Shown here in pieces: positions 53,265-62,608 of a stretch of DNA of 64,000 bases (its first letter is position 1; the number at the start of each line of letters is the position of its first letter). A model generated the notes under the pieces. The model made no database searches, had not been told where the DNA came from, and was given only the letters and a program-made list of their open reading frames with translations. The position numbers were made by a program, and so were the translations under genes. This stretch comes from Ewingella sp. CoE-038-23 (GTDB taxonomy: Bacteria > Pseudomonadota > Gammaproteobacteria > Enterobacterales > Enterobacteriaceae): NCBI RefSeq assembly GCF_040419245.1, contig NZ_JAZHOH010000001.1, forward strand, positions 1,922,001 through 1,986,000, given 5' to 3'.

Positions 53265-54377
53265 ATGAATAACACCGAACGCGGAACGGAAACGCTTATC
53301 CCCATTTTTGACGGCCACAATGACGTTTTACTGCAATTGTGGGAGCAGCATCGTCAAAACCCCGAGCAGGCTTTCCTCCAAGGCCCGGCCAGCGGCCAGA
53401 TGGATTTACCTCGCTGTCAGCAGGCCGGTTTTGCAGGTGGTCTGTTCGCCGCGTGGGTGCCATCCCCCCGTTTTGATGCAGCAAGTAGCGTGCCGGATCT
53501 GCAAATTGACGCGCGTTTTTTGCTGGAAGGGACTCAAAAGCATCCTGATTTTTCGCCAACGCCATCGTTTGAATCGGCCCGCGACACCACCATCGCCATG
53601 ATGGCTTTCCTGCTGCGCATAGAGCAGCAGTCGCAGGGCGCGGTGAAAATTTGCCGCAGCGCCGCCGATATTCGCGGCGCACTGTCCAGCAAGGCGCTGG
53701 CGGTGGTGATGCATATAGAAGGCGCAGAGGGCATCGATCCTGATCTCTACACCCTCGACGTCCTCTACGAAATGGGCCTGCGCACGCTCGGCCCGGTGTG
53801 GAGCCGTCCGAATATCTTCGGCCACGGCGTGCCGTTTAAATTCAATACTTCCCCAGATACCGGCCCCGGCCTGACTGACTTAGGCGTAAAACTGGTGCAA
53901 GCCTGTAACCGCAAACGTATTTTGATCGATCTGTCGCACCTCAATGAGCAGGGCTTCTGGGATGTGGCGAAACTGTCCGACGCGCCGCTGGTGGCCAGCC
54001 ACTCTAACGCCTTTGCCCTGTGCGCCCAGTCGCGCAACCTGACGGACAAACAGCTCGCCGCCATTAAAGAAACACAAGGCTTTGTCGGCGTGAACTTCGC
54101 CACGCCGTTCCTGCGCGAAGACGGCAAAAACAGCCCCGACACGGGAACCGAGGACTATCTGCGCCATCTGGATTATCTGGTGGAAACGCTGGGTGAGGAT
54201 CACGTGGGCTTTGGTTCAGACTTCGACGGCGCGCCGATGGCACCTTTCATGCGCGACGTCAGCGGGCTGCCGGTGTTAATTGAGGCGATGCGTAAAGCGG
54301 GATACGGCGAGCAGCTGATTGCCAAAATTGCGCATCAGAACTGGATTAACGTGCTGGAAAGAACCTGGGGCGAGTAA
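53265..54377 (+). CDS. M19 membrane-dipeptidase-family enzyme
   Basis: A 370-residue dinuclear zinc dipeptidase, related to renal dipeptidase, which accepts L-D dipeptides. The zinc and catalytic residues are visible: HND in PIFDGHNDVLL near 19, Glu in MHIEGAEGID near 150, His in LIDLSHLNEQGFWDV near 220, His in VASHSNAFAL near 245 and FGSDFDGAP near 320. No signal peptide is seen. It is divergent from the D-aminopeptidase. With DgcN nearby, these suggest catabolism of D-amino-acid peptides such as peptidoglycan fragments; this link is inference. Confidence 0.8.
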   Translation: MNNTERGTETLIPIFDGHNDVLLQLWEQHRQNPEQAFLQGPASGQMDLPRCQQAGFAGGLFAAWVPSPRFDAASSVPDLQIDARFLLEGTQKHPDFSPTPSFESARDTTIAMMAFLLRIEQQSQGAVKICRSAADIRGALSSKALAVVMHIEGAEGIDPDLYTLDVLYEMGLRTLGPVWSRPNIFGHGVPFKFNTSPDTGPGLTDLGVKLVQACNRKRILIDLSHLNEQGFWDVAKLSDAPLVASHSNAFALCAQSRNLTDKQLAAIKETQGFVGVNFATPFLREDGKNSPDTGTEDYLRHLDYLVETLGEDHVGFGSDFDGAPMAPFMRDVSGLPVLIEAMRKAGYGEQLIAKIAHQNWINVLERTWGE

Positions 54378-54397
54378 TGGGCTAAACAGGTTGGAGG

Positions 54398-54437
54398 AAA
54401 TGGCTCCTGGGGCAATTCGCCTCAGGAGCCATTTTTT
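54398..54437. terminator. Terminator between the M19 gene and uxuA
   Basis: AATGGCTCCTG and CAGGAGCCATT pair across a short loop, followed by TTTT on the + side. It lies between two convergent genes. Confidence 0.85.
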
Positions 54438-54441
54438 ATGA

Positions 54442-55626
54442 TTAATCTGCGAACAGCGTCTGTTTCAGCGCGCGCTCCACGCCGCGCAACTCGGCTAAAC
54501 CGCGCAAACGACCAATGGCTGAATAACCCGGATTGGTCTTTTTGTGCAGGTCGTCGAGCATCTGGTGGCCGTGGTCCGGGCGCATCGGAATAGGGCGCAG
54601 ATCTCCGGCGCGGCGGCGAGCCTGTTCCTCAGTCAAAATCGCTTTAATAATGGCGACCATATCGACATCACCGTCCAGATGATCCGCCTCGTGGAAGCTG
54701 CCCGGCGTGGCTTCGCGCCGCGTGGCGCGCAGATGCACGAAGTTCACGCGGTCGGCGTAAGTGGTCATCATCTTCACTAAATCATTGTCTTCGCGCACCC
54801 CGTAAGAGCCGGTACAGAAGCAGAAACCGTTGTGCAGGCTATCCACAGTCTCTTTCAGCCACTGCATATCTTCAATAGTAGAAATAATGCGCGGCAGGCC
54901 GAGGATTGGCCGCGGCGGATCATCAGGATGTACCGCCAATTTCAGGCCATGCTGCTCGGCCACCGGCACGATGCTGCGCAGGAAGTGCGCCATGTTTTCA
55001 CGCAATTTTCCCTTATCAATACCGTCATAGGTGGCCAGCCGCGCGCGGAACTGGTCCAGCGTGTAACCCTCTTCGGCACCCGGCAAACCGGCGATAATAT
55101 TGGCGGTGAGGGTGGCGATTTCGTCTTCGCTCATGGCGGCAAAATAGTCGCTGGCCTGCTGTTGCTCTTCAGCAGAGTAGTCCTGCTTGGCCCCGGCGCG
55201 TTGCAGGATATGCAGCTCGAAGGCAGCAAAGGCGATATGGTCGAAACGCAGCGCGCGCGAGCCGTCCGGCAGCAAATAGCCGAGGTCGGTACGGGTCCAG
55301 TCGAGGATCGGCATGAAGTTGTAGCAGACGGTGTCGATGCCGCAGGCCGCCAGATTGTGCAGCGACTGCTGATAGTTGGCAATATACTTTTCAACGTCTC
55401 CGCTGCGCGTTTTGATCTCTTCGTGAACCGGGATACTTTCCACCACCGACCACGTCAAGTTTTTCTCTGCCAGCTCTGCCTGACGCTTCTTAATCTCTTC
55501 GACGGTCCACACTTCGCCATTAGGGATGTGATGCAGGGCAGTAACCACCCCGGTTGCCCCAGCCTGTCTGACATCGTCCAGCGACACGGGATCTTTCGGG
55601 CCGTACCAGCGCCATGTTTGTTCCAT
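54442..55626 (-). CDS. uxuA: Mannonate dehydratase
   Basis: A 394-residue enzyme dehydrating D-mannonate to 2-keto-3-deoxygluconate in hexuronate breakdown. It follows E. coli UxuA almost throughout, from [30 protein letters not shown] start through [15 protein letters not shown] near 238 and [12 protein letters not shown] near 345 to [10 protein letters not shown] near 365. Metal ligands His, Cys and Asp in those blocks (CTGSYG near 276) are kept. uxuB is not next to it; instead a GntR regulator is divergent. The spacer between them holds several copies of GGTCAGG. Confidence 0.95.
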   Translation of the reverse strand: MEQTWRWYGPKDPVSLDDVRQAGATGVVTALHHIPNGEVWTVEEIKKRQAELAEKNLTWSVVESIPVHEEIKTRSGDVEKYIANYQQSLHNLAACGIDTVCYNFMPILDWTRTDLGYLLPDGSRALRFDHIAFAAFELHILQRAGAKQDYSAEEQQQASDYFAAMSEDEIATLTANIIAGLPGAEEGYTLDQFRARLATYDGIDKGKLRENMAHFLRSIVPVAEQHGLKLAVHPDDPPRPILGLPRIISTIEDMQWLKETVDSLHNGFCFCTGSYGVREDNDLVKMMTTYADRVNFVHLRATRREATPGSFHEADHLDGDVDMVAIIKAILTEEQARRRAGDLRPIPMRPDHGHQMLDDLHKKTNPGYSAIGRLRGLAELRGVERALKQTLFAD

Positions 55627-55756
55627 GTGAAATTCCTTGTTTGCGACCTAAGTCAGCTTATGTGCGAGGAAGCGTGAAAATGGACAATCTGTGACGCGGG
55701 CTGTTTTAGTTTTCTTGACGTCAGGCAGCGTGCCAGTTCACTCTATTAACATTACA

Positions 55757-55789
55757 GGTCAGGTGGTAGGGTGGTCAGGCCACCTGACC
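55757..55789. promoter_or_regulatory. Inverted-repeat operator between uxuA and the GntR gene
   Basis: GGTCAGGTGG (55757-55766) and CCACCTGACC (55780-55789) are perfect 10-base arms. A further GGTCAGG at 55773 forms a tighter dyad, GGTCAGG CCA CCTGACC. GntR proteins of the FadR type bind such short dyads, so this is the likely site for the divergent regulator. Confidence 0.65.
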
Positions 55790-55904
55790 GATATATCATT
55801 CAGGATGCTCAGGATCATTAATGTGATCCGGTCGACAGTTTTGCTAACGCCAGTGATTTTTGTCTCAGGCAAGCCAGACTTCGCCGCACCAGCCGGAGAG
55901 AACC

Positions 55905-56591
55905 ATGGAATTACCTACGCTAAAAGTAGAAAGGCTGTACCGTCAGATTTCAAACGTGCTGATTGGCTGCATCAAAAATGGCCAGTTTGCGCCGGGTGAG
56001 ATGATCCCGTCCGAGCGCGATCTGTCGAAGCAGTTTGGCGTGAGCCGCTCGTCGATTCGCGAGGCGTTAATCGCCTTGGAAATCACCGGCTGGATTGAAA
56101 TTCGCACCGGCAACGGCGTCTACGTCAACAACCCCTTACCCGAGCAGCCTGCGACGCCGAGCGAAGAGGGATTCAGCCTCGAGTCACTACTCAAGGCGCG
56201 GCAGATTTTCGAATGCACCACCGCAGAGCTTGCCGCCCTTAATGGCACTGACGAGCAGCGTCGGAAACTCGCCGAGATTAATCAGTCGCTGGTGCAGTTG
56301 AACATTAATAACGACAGTTTTCTTGAGGAGGACCGCCGTTTTCATCTGATGATTAGTGAGATGACGGGCAACGAAGTGCTGCGCGATATGATGGAATACC
56401 TGTGGGATAAGCGTAGTTCGCGACGTTTCGTGCGTCTTGAGCGCCACTACAGCGAGAGTGATTTCGCCCGCGAGATGAACACCGACCATCAGGGGATCAC
56501 TGACGCCATTCTGGCGGGGGACGCAATTAAGGCGAGGGCGGCGATGCAGGCGCACCTTCAGCATGTGTATGATCAATTATTAGAGGGGTGA
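55905..56591 (+). CDS. GntR/FadR-family regulator, probably of uxuA
   Basis: A 228-residue GntR-type factor of the UxuR/ExuR group. The winged HTH covers 8-75 (LYRQISNVLIGCIKNGQF, MIPSERDLSKQFGVSRSSIREALIALEITGWIEIR). The helical FCD effector domain follows, with a metal-binding pattern (RRFHLMISEMTGN, and DHQGITDAI near the end). GGAGAG lies just before ATG 55905; an in-frame start 15 codons earlier has no RBS. It is divergent from uxuA, so hexuronate-type induction is likely. It is followed by repeat copy 4. Confidence 0.85.
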   Translation: MELPTLKVERLYRQISNVLIGCIKNGQFAPGEMIPSERDLSKQFGVSRSSIREALIALEITGWIEIRTGNGVYVNNPLPEQPATPSEEGFSLESLLKARQIFECTTAELAALNGTDEQRRKLAEINQSLVQLNINNDSFLEEDRRFHLMISEMTGNEVLRDMMEYLWDKRSSRRFVRLERHYSESDFAREMNTDHQGITDAILAGDAIKARAAMQAHLQHVYDQLLEG

Positions 56592-56625
56592 CGCTTTTTT
56601 GGAAAAAGCTGGCAAAAAGGTTTTT

Positions 56626-56655
56626 AAATTCAAATTCAAATTCAAATTCAAATTC
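56626..56655. repeat. Hexanucleotide tandem repeat (AAATTC)5
   Basis: Five exact AAATTC units are followed by a variant AAGGTC at the edge of repeat copy 4. The unit resembles the AAGGTC/TTGACC words that flank all four elements, so it looks like a slipped and expanded flank. Confidence 0.85.
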
Positions 56656-57225
56656 AAGGTCGTGGGCGCCGGCCCACACCGGGCAAAGGGGGCGTAAACG
56701 CGCCCCCTTGTGCAATCCCGCGTTTTTCTGTGGTGAGATCGAGGCTTCGCAGGGTTGGAATGGACGTGTTTCAGCAGCCTTGGTGTTCGTCGCGAAGTGC
56801 CGCCGCTTAGGCGGTTCCCGAATTTCAGGCTTCGAGCCTTTGGTCTCGAACCATTCATTCGGCGTCACTTCTGAACGCGACCTACTGGCATTTACACCGA
56901 CCCATTCCATCCAATCCGTAAAAAAACAAACCCAAAACCAAGCCCATTGAAACGGCACGTCCGAGATGCCTCAAAACCGCAGTCAAAAATGGCGCTGAGC
57001 AAGAGGTTCAAGACCCAAGGCTTGAACCCGCAGCGAAGGTGCCGCCTAAGCGGCAACATTTTGCGGTGGATAACGGAAGTAGCTGAAACATGTCCATTCA
57101 GACAGCGACAGCGCGCAGTAAAGAGCCGGGGATTCTTAAGGGGCGCGGCGATAGGCGCCCTTTAAGGCCGGTGTGGCGGCAGCGCACGACCTTGACCTTA
57201 AAAGTCAGTCCGCGTGGTAACGCAA
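56656..57225 (-). repeat. Quasi-palindromic intergenic element, copy 4, inverted (fills 56592-57261)
   Basis: Fourth copy, in the opposite orientation, between the convergent GntR and hutG genes. Read on +, the right arm comes first: GTCGTGGGCGCCGGCCCACACCGG, a CAAAGGGGGCG hairpin, GGACGTGTTTCAG, the core CGCCGCTTAGGCGG. After the T-rich centre the left arm follows in reverse: TGAAACGGCACG, CCGCCTAAGCGGC, CTGAAACATGTCC, a GGGCGCGGCGATAGGCGCCC hairpin and CCGGTGTGGCGGCAGCGCACG. It ends in CCGCGTGGTAACGCAA (57210-57225), a diverged form of the palindrome that opens copy 2. Confidence 0.85.
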
Positions 57226-57261
57226 TGTCTTACCTTTGGAGATGTAATTGAAAAAGAAAAA

Positions 57262-58089
57262 TCATCGCCCATATACCTTCGATCCCCACGAAATCATCCC
57301 CTCCAACATTGGCTTCAGCACCCCCTGCAAAACAACCGCTTTATCCTCGATATACGGATAGGGCTCAAACTCATCCATGTAATTGCACTGCGCCAGTTCG
57401 AGCTGCACCGCGTGCTGGTTGGCCTGCGGTTGGCCGTAGGCGCGGGTGATGTAGCCGCCTTTAAAGCGACCATTTAACACGTGGCTGAAGGTGGATTGCT
57501 GCTTGCACAGGGCGTCGAGCATGTCGCTCAACTCTGGGGCACAACTCGCGCCGCTGTTGGTGCCGATGTTCAAATCGGGCAGCTGGCCTTCGAACAGGCG
57601 TGGGATCACCGAGGCGATGGAGTGGGCATCAAACAGCAGCGCGTAGCCGAACTCCTGCTTCATGCGAGCAAGCTCGGACTCAATCTTCTGATGATAAGGC
57701 TGCCAGATCTCATCCAGATAGCGCTGACGGGTTGCAGCGTCGGGCTGGCCGTCAGCTTTAAAGGTTGGGCGACCGTCGAACAGCGTATCGGGGAACAGGC
57801 CGGTGGTGGCGGTGGTGTACAGCGGCTGATCGTCTGCGGGGCGATTAAGGTCAATCACGAAACGCGAATACTGCCCGACCAAAATATTGGCGCCGAGAGA
57901 TTGGGCGAAGGCGTAGAGCTGTGGAATATGCCAGTCGGTGTCCGACAGGGGCAGCGCGTCGTCGCTCAAGCCGCTGGCGACTTCAGGCGTGAGCCTGGTT
58001 CCGGCGTGGGGAATGCTGATCAGCAAAGGGCTGCGACCCGCGCTGAAGTGGTAAGGATCGGCAATGGTTGGCGCGCTATTCAGACTCAT
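57262..58089 (-). CDS. hutG: N-formylglutamate deformylase
   Basis: A 275-residue hydrolase releasing formate and glutamate from N-formylglutamate, the last step of the HutF branch of histidine breakdown. Marks are [13 protein letters not shown] near 19-31, [17 protein letters not shown] near 80 and [16 protein letters not shown] near 150, which belong to the deformylase family and not to the arginase-like formiminoglutamase also called HutG. I chose ATG 58089, which overlaps the hutI stop as ATGA; an upstream in-frame start lies inside hutI. It is the last gene of hutC-I-G. Confidence 0.92.
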   Translation of the reverse strand: MSLNSAPTIADPYHFSAGRSPLLISIPHAGTRLTPEVASGLSDDALPLSDTDWHIPQLYAFAQSLGANILVGQYSRFVIDLNRPADDQPLYTTATTGLFPDTLFDGRPTFKADGQPDAATRQRYLDEIWQPYHQKIESELARMKQEFGYALLFDAHSIASVIPRLFEGQLPDLNIGTNSGASCAPELSDMLDALCKQQSTFSHVLNGRFKGGYITRAYGQPQANQHAVQLELAQCNYMDEFEPYPYIEDKAVVLQGVLKPMLEGMISWGSKVYGR

Positions 58090-59336
58090 GAACGAACATC
58101 TCCTCGATAAACCACGGTACAGGGCAGTTGACCACCCAGCCAATAAACTAACTCTGCCGGACGCTCGACCGGCCAGTGCACAAAATCAGCCACTTTTCCC
58201 ACTTCAAGCGAGCCGTGAGTCTGCTGCAAACCCAGCGCCCGCGCGCCGTGGCAGGTGACGCCGGCCAAAGCTTCTTCAGGCGTCATGCGGAACAAAGTAC
58301 AGGCCATATTGAGCATTAAACGCAGGGAAAGCGCGGGAGAGGTGCCGGGGTTGGCGTCGCTGGCAATCGCCATCGGCACGCCGTATTGGCGGAACAGCGC
58401 CACCGGCGGAACTTGGGTTTCGCGCAGCATGTAATAAGCCCCGGGCAGCAGCACGGCGACCGTGCCGGACTCGGCCATGGCTTTGACGTCCTGCTCGGTG
58501 GCGTATTCCAGATGATCGGCGGACAGGGCGCCGTATTGTGCTGCCAACTGGCTGCCGTGCAGGGAGGAGAGCTGCTCGGCGTGCAGCTTAACCGGCAGGC
58601 CAAGCTTTTGCGCCGCCTTGAAAACGCGTTCAATTTGCTCGGTGGAGAAGGCTAAGTGCTCGCAAAAACCATCAACGGCGTCCGCCAAACGCTCAGCTGC
58701 CACCTGAGGCAGTAAGTTCTGGCAAATGTGGTCGATATACTCGTCGGCGCGACCCTGATACTCAGGCGGCAAAGCGTGGGCGGCAAGGCAGGTGGCTTTA
58801 ACCTTCACGGGCTGGGTTTCGGCCAGCTCGCGGATCACCCGCAGCATTTTCAGCTCGCTCTCATCACTCAGCCCATAGCCGGATTTGATTTCGATGCAGG
58901 TCACCCCTTCGGCTAACAGCGGGGCGAGGCGAAAACGCGCCTGTTCAAACAGGGTTTTCTGGCTGGCGGTGCGGGTGGCATTCACCGTCGATAAAATCCC
59001 GCCGCCCTGAGCCGCTATCTCGGCATAGCTCACGCCGTTCAAACGCTGCTCAAACTCGGCGCTGCGATCGCCGCCAAAAACCAGATGTGTGTGGCAGTCC
59101 ACCAGGCCGGGGGTGACGATGCCGCCCTCGAAGTGGTGGCGGGAAGAGGCGACAAATTTCGGGCTACTTTCCTCAGTGCCGATCCAGACTATTTTTCCAT
59201 CTTTGACAGCTAACACCCCGTTTTCAATCAGGTTATAGCTTCCATCTCGCATGGTAACTAGCGTCGCGCCGGTCCATAGACTGTCGCAAACCAGCCTGTC
59301 TGAAGCAGTGTTCAAAGGAGAAATCGATGACGGCAT
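58086..59336 (-). CDS. hutI: Imidazolonepropionase
   Basis: A 416-residue metal-dependent amidohydrolase that opens imidazolone-propionate to formiminoglutamate, third step of histidine degradation. The zinc motif [13 protein letters not shown] near 64, the IEIKSGYGL block, AHALP near 193, HAEQLSS near 236 and [11 protein letters not shown] near 310 are all as expected. I chose ATG 59336, with AGGAG 6 bases before it; an in-frame start 12 codons earlier overlaps the HutC site. It overlaps hutG by 4 bases. Confidence 0.93.
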   Translation of the reverse strand: MPSSISPLNTASDRLVCDSLWTGATLVTMRDGSYNLIENGVLAVKDGKIVWIGTEESSPKFVASSRHHFEGGIVTPGLVDCHTHLVFGGDRSAEFEQRLNGVSYAEIAAQGGGILSTVNATRTASQKTLFEQARFRLAPLLAEGVTCIEIKSGYGLSDESELKMLRVIRELAETQPVKVKATCLAAHALPPEYQGRADEYIDHICQNLLPQVAAERLADAVDGFCEHLAFSTEQIERVFKAAQKLGLPVKLHAEQLSSLHGSQLAAQYGALSADHLEYATEQDVKAMAESGTVAVLLPGAYYMLRETQVPPVALFRQYGVPMAIASDANPGTSPALSLRLMLNMACTLFRMTPEEALAGVTCHGARALGLQQTHGSLEVGKVADFVHWPVERPAELVYWLGGQLPCTVVYRGDVRS

Positions 59337-59360
59337 GTAAGGCTCCTGACCGCGTTTATC

Positions 59361-59372
59361 TTGTATAGACAA
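59361..59372. promoter_or_regulatory. HutC operator upstream of hutI
   Basis: TTGTATAGACAA, reading TTGTCTATACAA on the gene strand, lies 25 bases before the hutI ATG. The TGTCTATACA core is shared with sites before hutF and hutH. It implies that hutIG has its own promoter inside the hutC-I-G run. Confidence 0.75.
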
Positions 59373-59545
59373 CTCTAGTCAACCTAACGTATTCGCCGAA
59401 AAGCGACAAGCCATCGCCAGAGGTTTTTAATTTTTTTCGAGGTGTATTCCAAAAATAGGCATTAGTATTAGACGGGAAACCTGTTTATTTATACAGTAAC
59501 CCGCGAAAAGGGCATTTTATGGAGAGGGGAATGGCAACAGGGAGA

Positions 59546-60331
59546 TTAGCCGTGGCTGGTAAAACGACCAAACAGTTGGTAGCGAGAGCCGGGATAAACC
59601 AGACGGGCCGAGGTGACGACGCGATTTCCGCTCCAGGTACGGCGGTGGATCAGCAGGCAAGGCTCATGCTCTTTCAGTTGCAGCAGCTGGCGCTGGGTGT
59701 CACTGGCGCTAATAGCTTCGACGCGGTGCTCGCCTGCGGTCAGCGGAGCGATTCGCATCAAATAGGTGTAAGGCGTGGCGTTGTTCATCACGTTTTGCAG
59801 GTAATCCGGCGCGGCCTGAGGGTTCACATAACGGTCTTCAATCTGTACCGGCACGTCGTTTTCAAAATGGACGATTTGCGAATAAAACAGCGACTCGCCG
59901 GGTTTAATCTCCAGCTGCAGCGCTTGTTCGGCATCGGCTTGACGGGTTTCACAGGCCATCACCACGCTGCTGTGGCGGTGGCCGCGCTGGGCGATTTCAT
60001 CAGCAATATTATGCACTTCCAGCATCGGCGTGTAGGCCTTTGCTTCGGCCACGAAGGTGCCGACGCCCTGCATGCGCATCAAAAATCCTTCGTTGGTGAG
60101 TTCCCGTAAGGCGCGGTTAATGGTCATACGGCTGACGCCAAGCTCGTTTACCAGCTCGCTTTCTGAGGGAACGCGCTGATGGGGCTTCCACACGCCGTCG
60201 CGAATTTGCCCGACGATGGCCTGTTTCACGCGTTGATAAATCGGCGCTGGGGTGTCGCTAATGGCGGCGGCCAGCTCGGATAATCGTTGCTGTGAAACAC
60301 CCTGTTGGGACAACGGTGTGGATTCGGACAT
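59546..60331 (-). CDS. hutC: HutC histidine-utilisation repressor
   Basis: A 261-residue GntR-family repressor of the HutC type, released by urocanate. The winged HTH spans about 25-90 (PIYQRVKQAIVGQIRDG, RVPSESELVNELGVSRMTINRALREL). The UTRA effector domain follows from about 105, ending in YQLFGRF. I chose ATG 60331 with GAGG 8 bases upstream. It is divergent from hutF; operators of the TTGTCTATACAA form occur before all three hut transcription units. Its own start region reads TGTATATG, so it may repress itself. Confidence 0.92.
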   Translation of the reverse strand: MSESTPLSQQGVSQQRLSELAAAISDTPAPIYQRVKQAIVGQIRDGVWKPHQRVPSESELVNELGVSRMTINRALRELTNEGFLMRMQGVGTFVAEAKAYTPMLEVHNIADEIAQRGHRHSSVVMACETRQADAEQALQLEIKPGESLFYSQIVHFENDVPVQIEDRYVNPQAAPDYLQNVMNNATPYTYLMRIAPLTAGEHRVEAISASDTQRQLLQLKEHEPCLLIHRRTWSGNRVVTSARLVYPGSRYQLFGRFTSHG

Positions 60332-60495
60332 ATACACTACCTCATTAAGAAAAATCAGCCGGGTACGGGCAGAGCCGCTCACCCACGCCGACAGAGTAAA
60401 CGAACGCCAAATGCGCGTCATCAATGCGTGATGAAAAACGAAAATATTAAAAAAAACGTTCGACGAAGTTTACAGCGCAATCGGGCATATGTATA

Positions 60496-60506
60496 TGTAT
60501 AGACAA
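60496..60506. promoter_or_regulatory. HutC operator in the hutC-hutF spacer
   Basis: TGTATAGACAA matches the hutI site in 11 of 11 positions. ATATGTATA just to its left could be a second half-site. It lies 78 bases before the hutF ATG. Confidence 0.75.
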
Positions 60507-60583
60507 GTAGCCGGAACGTTTCGCAATTGTTTCTTATAAATTGCATTTGTAGACCTTCAATCTCAAGATTTAGGACTGTCTCT

Positions 60584-61957
60584 ATGCCTGCTTATTTCGC
60601 CACACGCGCACTGTTGCCACAGGGTTGGGCGAGTCACGTGCGACTTACCGTTGATGAACTGGGCGTGCTGACCTCGGTAGAGGCCAATGCCCAGCCGGAA
60701 GGAGCTTATCGGCTCAACGGGCCGATTGTGCCGGGGATGCCAAACCTGCACTCCCACGCTTTTCAACGGGTCATGGCCGGTCTGGCTGAAGTGGCGGGCA
60801 ACCCGCAGGACAGTTTCTGGACCTGGCGAGATCTGATGTATCGGCTGGTTGGCCGTTTGACGCCTGAGCAGGTGGGCGTGATTGCCCGCCAGCTGTATAT
60901 CGAAATGCTCAAAGGCGGTTATACCCAAGTCGCCGAATTCCACTATTTACACAATGATATCAACGGCCAGCCTTATAGCGACATGGGTGAAATGACTGCC
61001 CAGCTTAGCGATGCCGCCGAGCAGGCGGGCATTGGTATGACGCTGCTGCCGGTGCTCTACAGCTACTCGGGGTTTGGCGCGCAGCCTGCTCAGACTGGCC
61101 AAAGACGCTTTATTCAAGATGCAGAGAGTTACCTCAATCAACAGCAAGTGATTGCTTCGCAGCTGCAAGACAAACCACTGCAAAATCAGGGGCTGTGCTT
61201 CCATTCGCTGCGCGCGGTATCTCGTGAACAAATGCAGCAGGTGCTGGCTGCTAGTCCAGAGGATCTGCCGGTGCATATCCACATTGCCGAGCAGCAGAAA
61301 GAGGTGAATGACTGTCTGGCCTGGAGCGGGCAACGGCCTATTGCGTGGCTGTTCGACAACATCGACGTGGACCCGCGCTGGTGCCTGATCCACGCTACCC
61401 ATCCCGACCGTTTCGAGCTGGCGAGCATTGCGGCCAGCGGCGCGGTGATCGGCCTGTGCCCAACCACCGAGGCGAATCTCGGCGACGGCATTTTCCCCGG
61501 CGTGGATTATCTGGCGCAAAAAGGGCGCTGGGGCATTGGCTCTGATAGCCATGTGTCTCTCAACCTGGTGGAAGAGCTGCGCTGGCTGGAGTACGGCCAG
61601 CGTCTGCGCGACCTGCGCCGCAATCGCCTGACTAGCGCTGAGCATACTTCAGTAGGGGATTTGCTCTACACCCAGGCGCTACGGGGCGGTGCTCAAGCCT
61701 GCGGCGCGGCTATCGGTCAGCTTGCCGTGGGCTATCGCGCCGACTGGCTGGTACTAGACGGTGAAGACCCGTACCTCGCGGCGGCGGCAGACAGCGAACT
61801 GCTCAATCGGTGGATTTTTGCCGGTAGCGCCGCGCAAATTCGTGACGTTTTTGTGGCGGGCAAAGCCAAAGTGGTCAATGGCCGCCATCCTCAACAGTCT
61901 CAGGCCAGCGCGGACTTCCTTGCATTGCTCCAGCAACTGGCAAGGGACGCGGCATGA
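60584..61957 (+). CDS. hutF: Formimidoylglutamate deiminase
   Basis: A 457-residue amidohydrolase that turns formiminoglutamate into N-formylglutamate and ammonia. Metal residues are seen in PNLHSHAFQRVM near 55, VHIHIAEQ near 230, LIHATHPDR near 268 and GIGSDSHVSLN near 318. Family length is about 455. Its presence with a deformylase-type HutG shows the five-step pathway known from Pseudomonas. I chose ATG 60584, 8 bases after AGGA; an earlier in-frame start has no RBS. It overlaps hutD by 4 bases. Confidence 0.93.
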   Translation: MPAYFATRALLPQGWASHVRLTVDELGVLTSVEANAQPEGAYRLNGPIVPGMPNLHSHAFQRVMAGLAEVAGNPQDSFWTWRDLMYRLVGRLTPEQVGVIARQLYIEMLKGGYTQVAEFHYLHNDINGQPYSDMGEMTAQLSDAAEQAGIGMTLLPVLYSYSGFGAQPAQTGQRRFIQDAESYLNQQQVIASQLQDKPLQNQGLCFHSLRAVSREQMQQVLAASPEDLPVHIHIAEQQKEVNDCLAWSGQRPIAWLFDNIDVDPRWCLIHATHPDRFELASIAASGAVIGLCPTTEANLGDGIFPGVDYLAQKGRWGIGSDSHVSLNLVEELRWLEYGQRLRDLRRNRLTSAEHTSVGDLLYTQALRGGAQACGAAIGQLAVGYRADWLVLDGEDPYLAAAADSELLNRWIFAGSAAQIRDVFVAGKAKVVNGRHPQQSQASADFLALLQQLARDAA

Positions 61958-62526
61958 GCGCATTAACCCGATTCTCCTACGCCAGTCTGCCTGTCAGCCC
62001 TTGGCGCAACGGCGGGGGAGAAACCCGTGAAATTATCAGCTGGCCTGAGGGTCAACGCGATTTTGAGTGGCGGGCCAGCATCGCCACCATTGCGGCTGAT
62101 GGGCCTTTTTCTCTCTTTGCCGGTATTGACCGCTCGATCACCTTATTAAGTGGCGAGGGCGTGCATCTGCACGGTGAGCAGGGTGTCGACCACCCCTTAA
62201 CTCAGATTGGCGCGCCTTACTCTTTCGCTGGAGAAGTGCCGATCGTCGCCACGCTGCTGGGCGGCGTGACCAAGGATTTCAACATTATGACCCGTCGCGG
62301 CAGCTGCGCGGCGCAGGTCAGGGCGCAAAGCCATGACTTTGAGGTCAACTGGCAAACCGCCGGGCTGCTGTACGTTCTGCGCGGAGAGTGGCAGGTGACG
62401 CCCTCCATCAAACTGGCCGCGGAAGATGGCTTGTACTGGGCTTTTGAGCCGAACCAAGAAAAAAGCCAGCCAGTCCGGGCTTTGCAGCCAGATGCGCAAC
62501 TGCTTTGGGTAGAAATCACCCGCTGA
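61954..62526 (+). CDS. hutD: HutD family protein
   Basis: A 190-residue cupin-like protein of the HutD family, cytoplasmic. Family marks are PVSPWRNGGGETREI near 12-26, FEWRASIATIAADGPFS near 43-59, and VTKDFNIMTRRG near 103-114. In Pseudomonas, HutD is thought to limit hut expression by binding formylglutamate; its exact role is not settled. It is translated with hutF through an ATGA overlap. Confidence 0.9.
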   Translation: MSALTRFSYASLPVSPWRNGGGETREIISWPEGQRDFEWRASIATIAADGPFSLFAGIDRSITLLSGEGVHLHGEQGVDHPLTQIGAPYSFAGEVPIVATLLGGVTKDFNIMTRRGSCAAQVRAQSHDFEVNWQTAGLLYVLRGEWQVTPSIKLAAEDGLYWAFEPNQEKSQPVRALQPDAQLLWVEITR

Positions 62527-62587
62527 TTTAGCGATTTCAATAAAGGGCCCGGCCATTTCACTGTGTCGGGCGTTATTTGCCCCTAAC

Positions 62588-62598
62588 TTGTCTATACA
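62588..62598. promoter_or_regulatory. HutC operator upstream of hutH
   Basis: TTGTCTATACA lies 10 bases before the hutH ATG, touching its AGGA RBS. It is the same word as the other two HutC sites, so hutH is a third, separately controlled unit. Confidence 0.75.
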
Positions 62599-62608
62599 GG
62601 ATTAGATT

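Noticed and set aside
5061..57225. The four repeats as insertion sequences or CRISPR
   Set aside because: There is no transposase, no short direct repeat array with unique spacers and no cas gene. The size and inverted-arm layout do not fit either.
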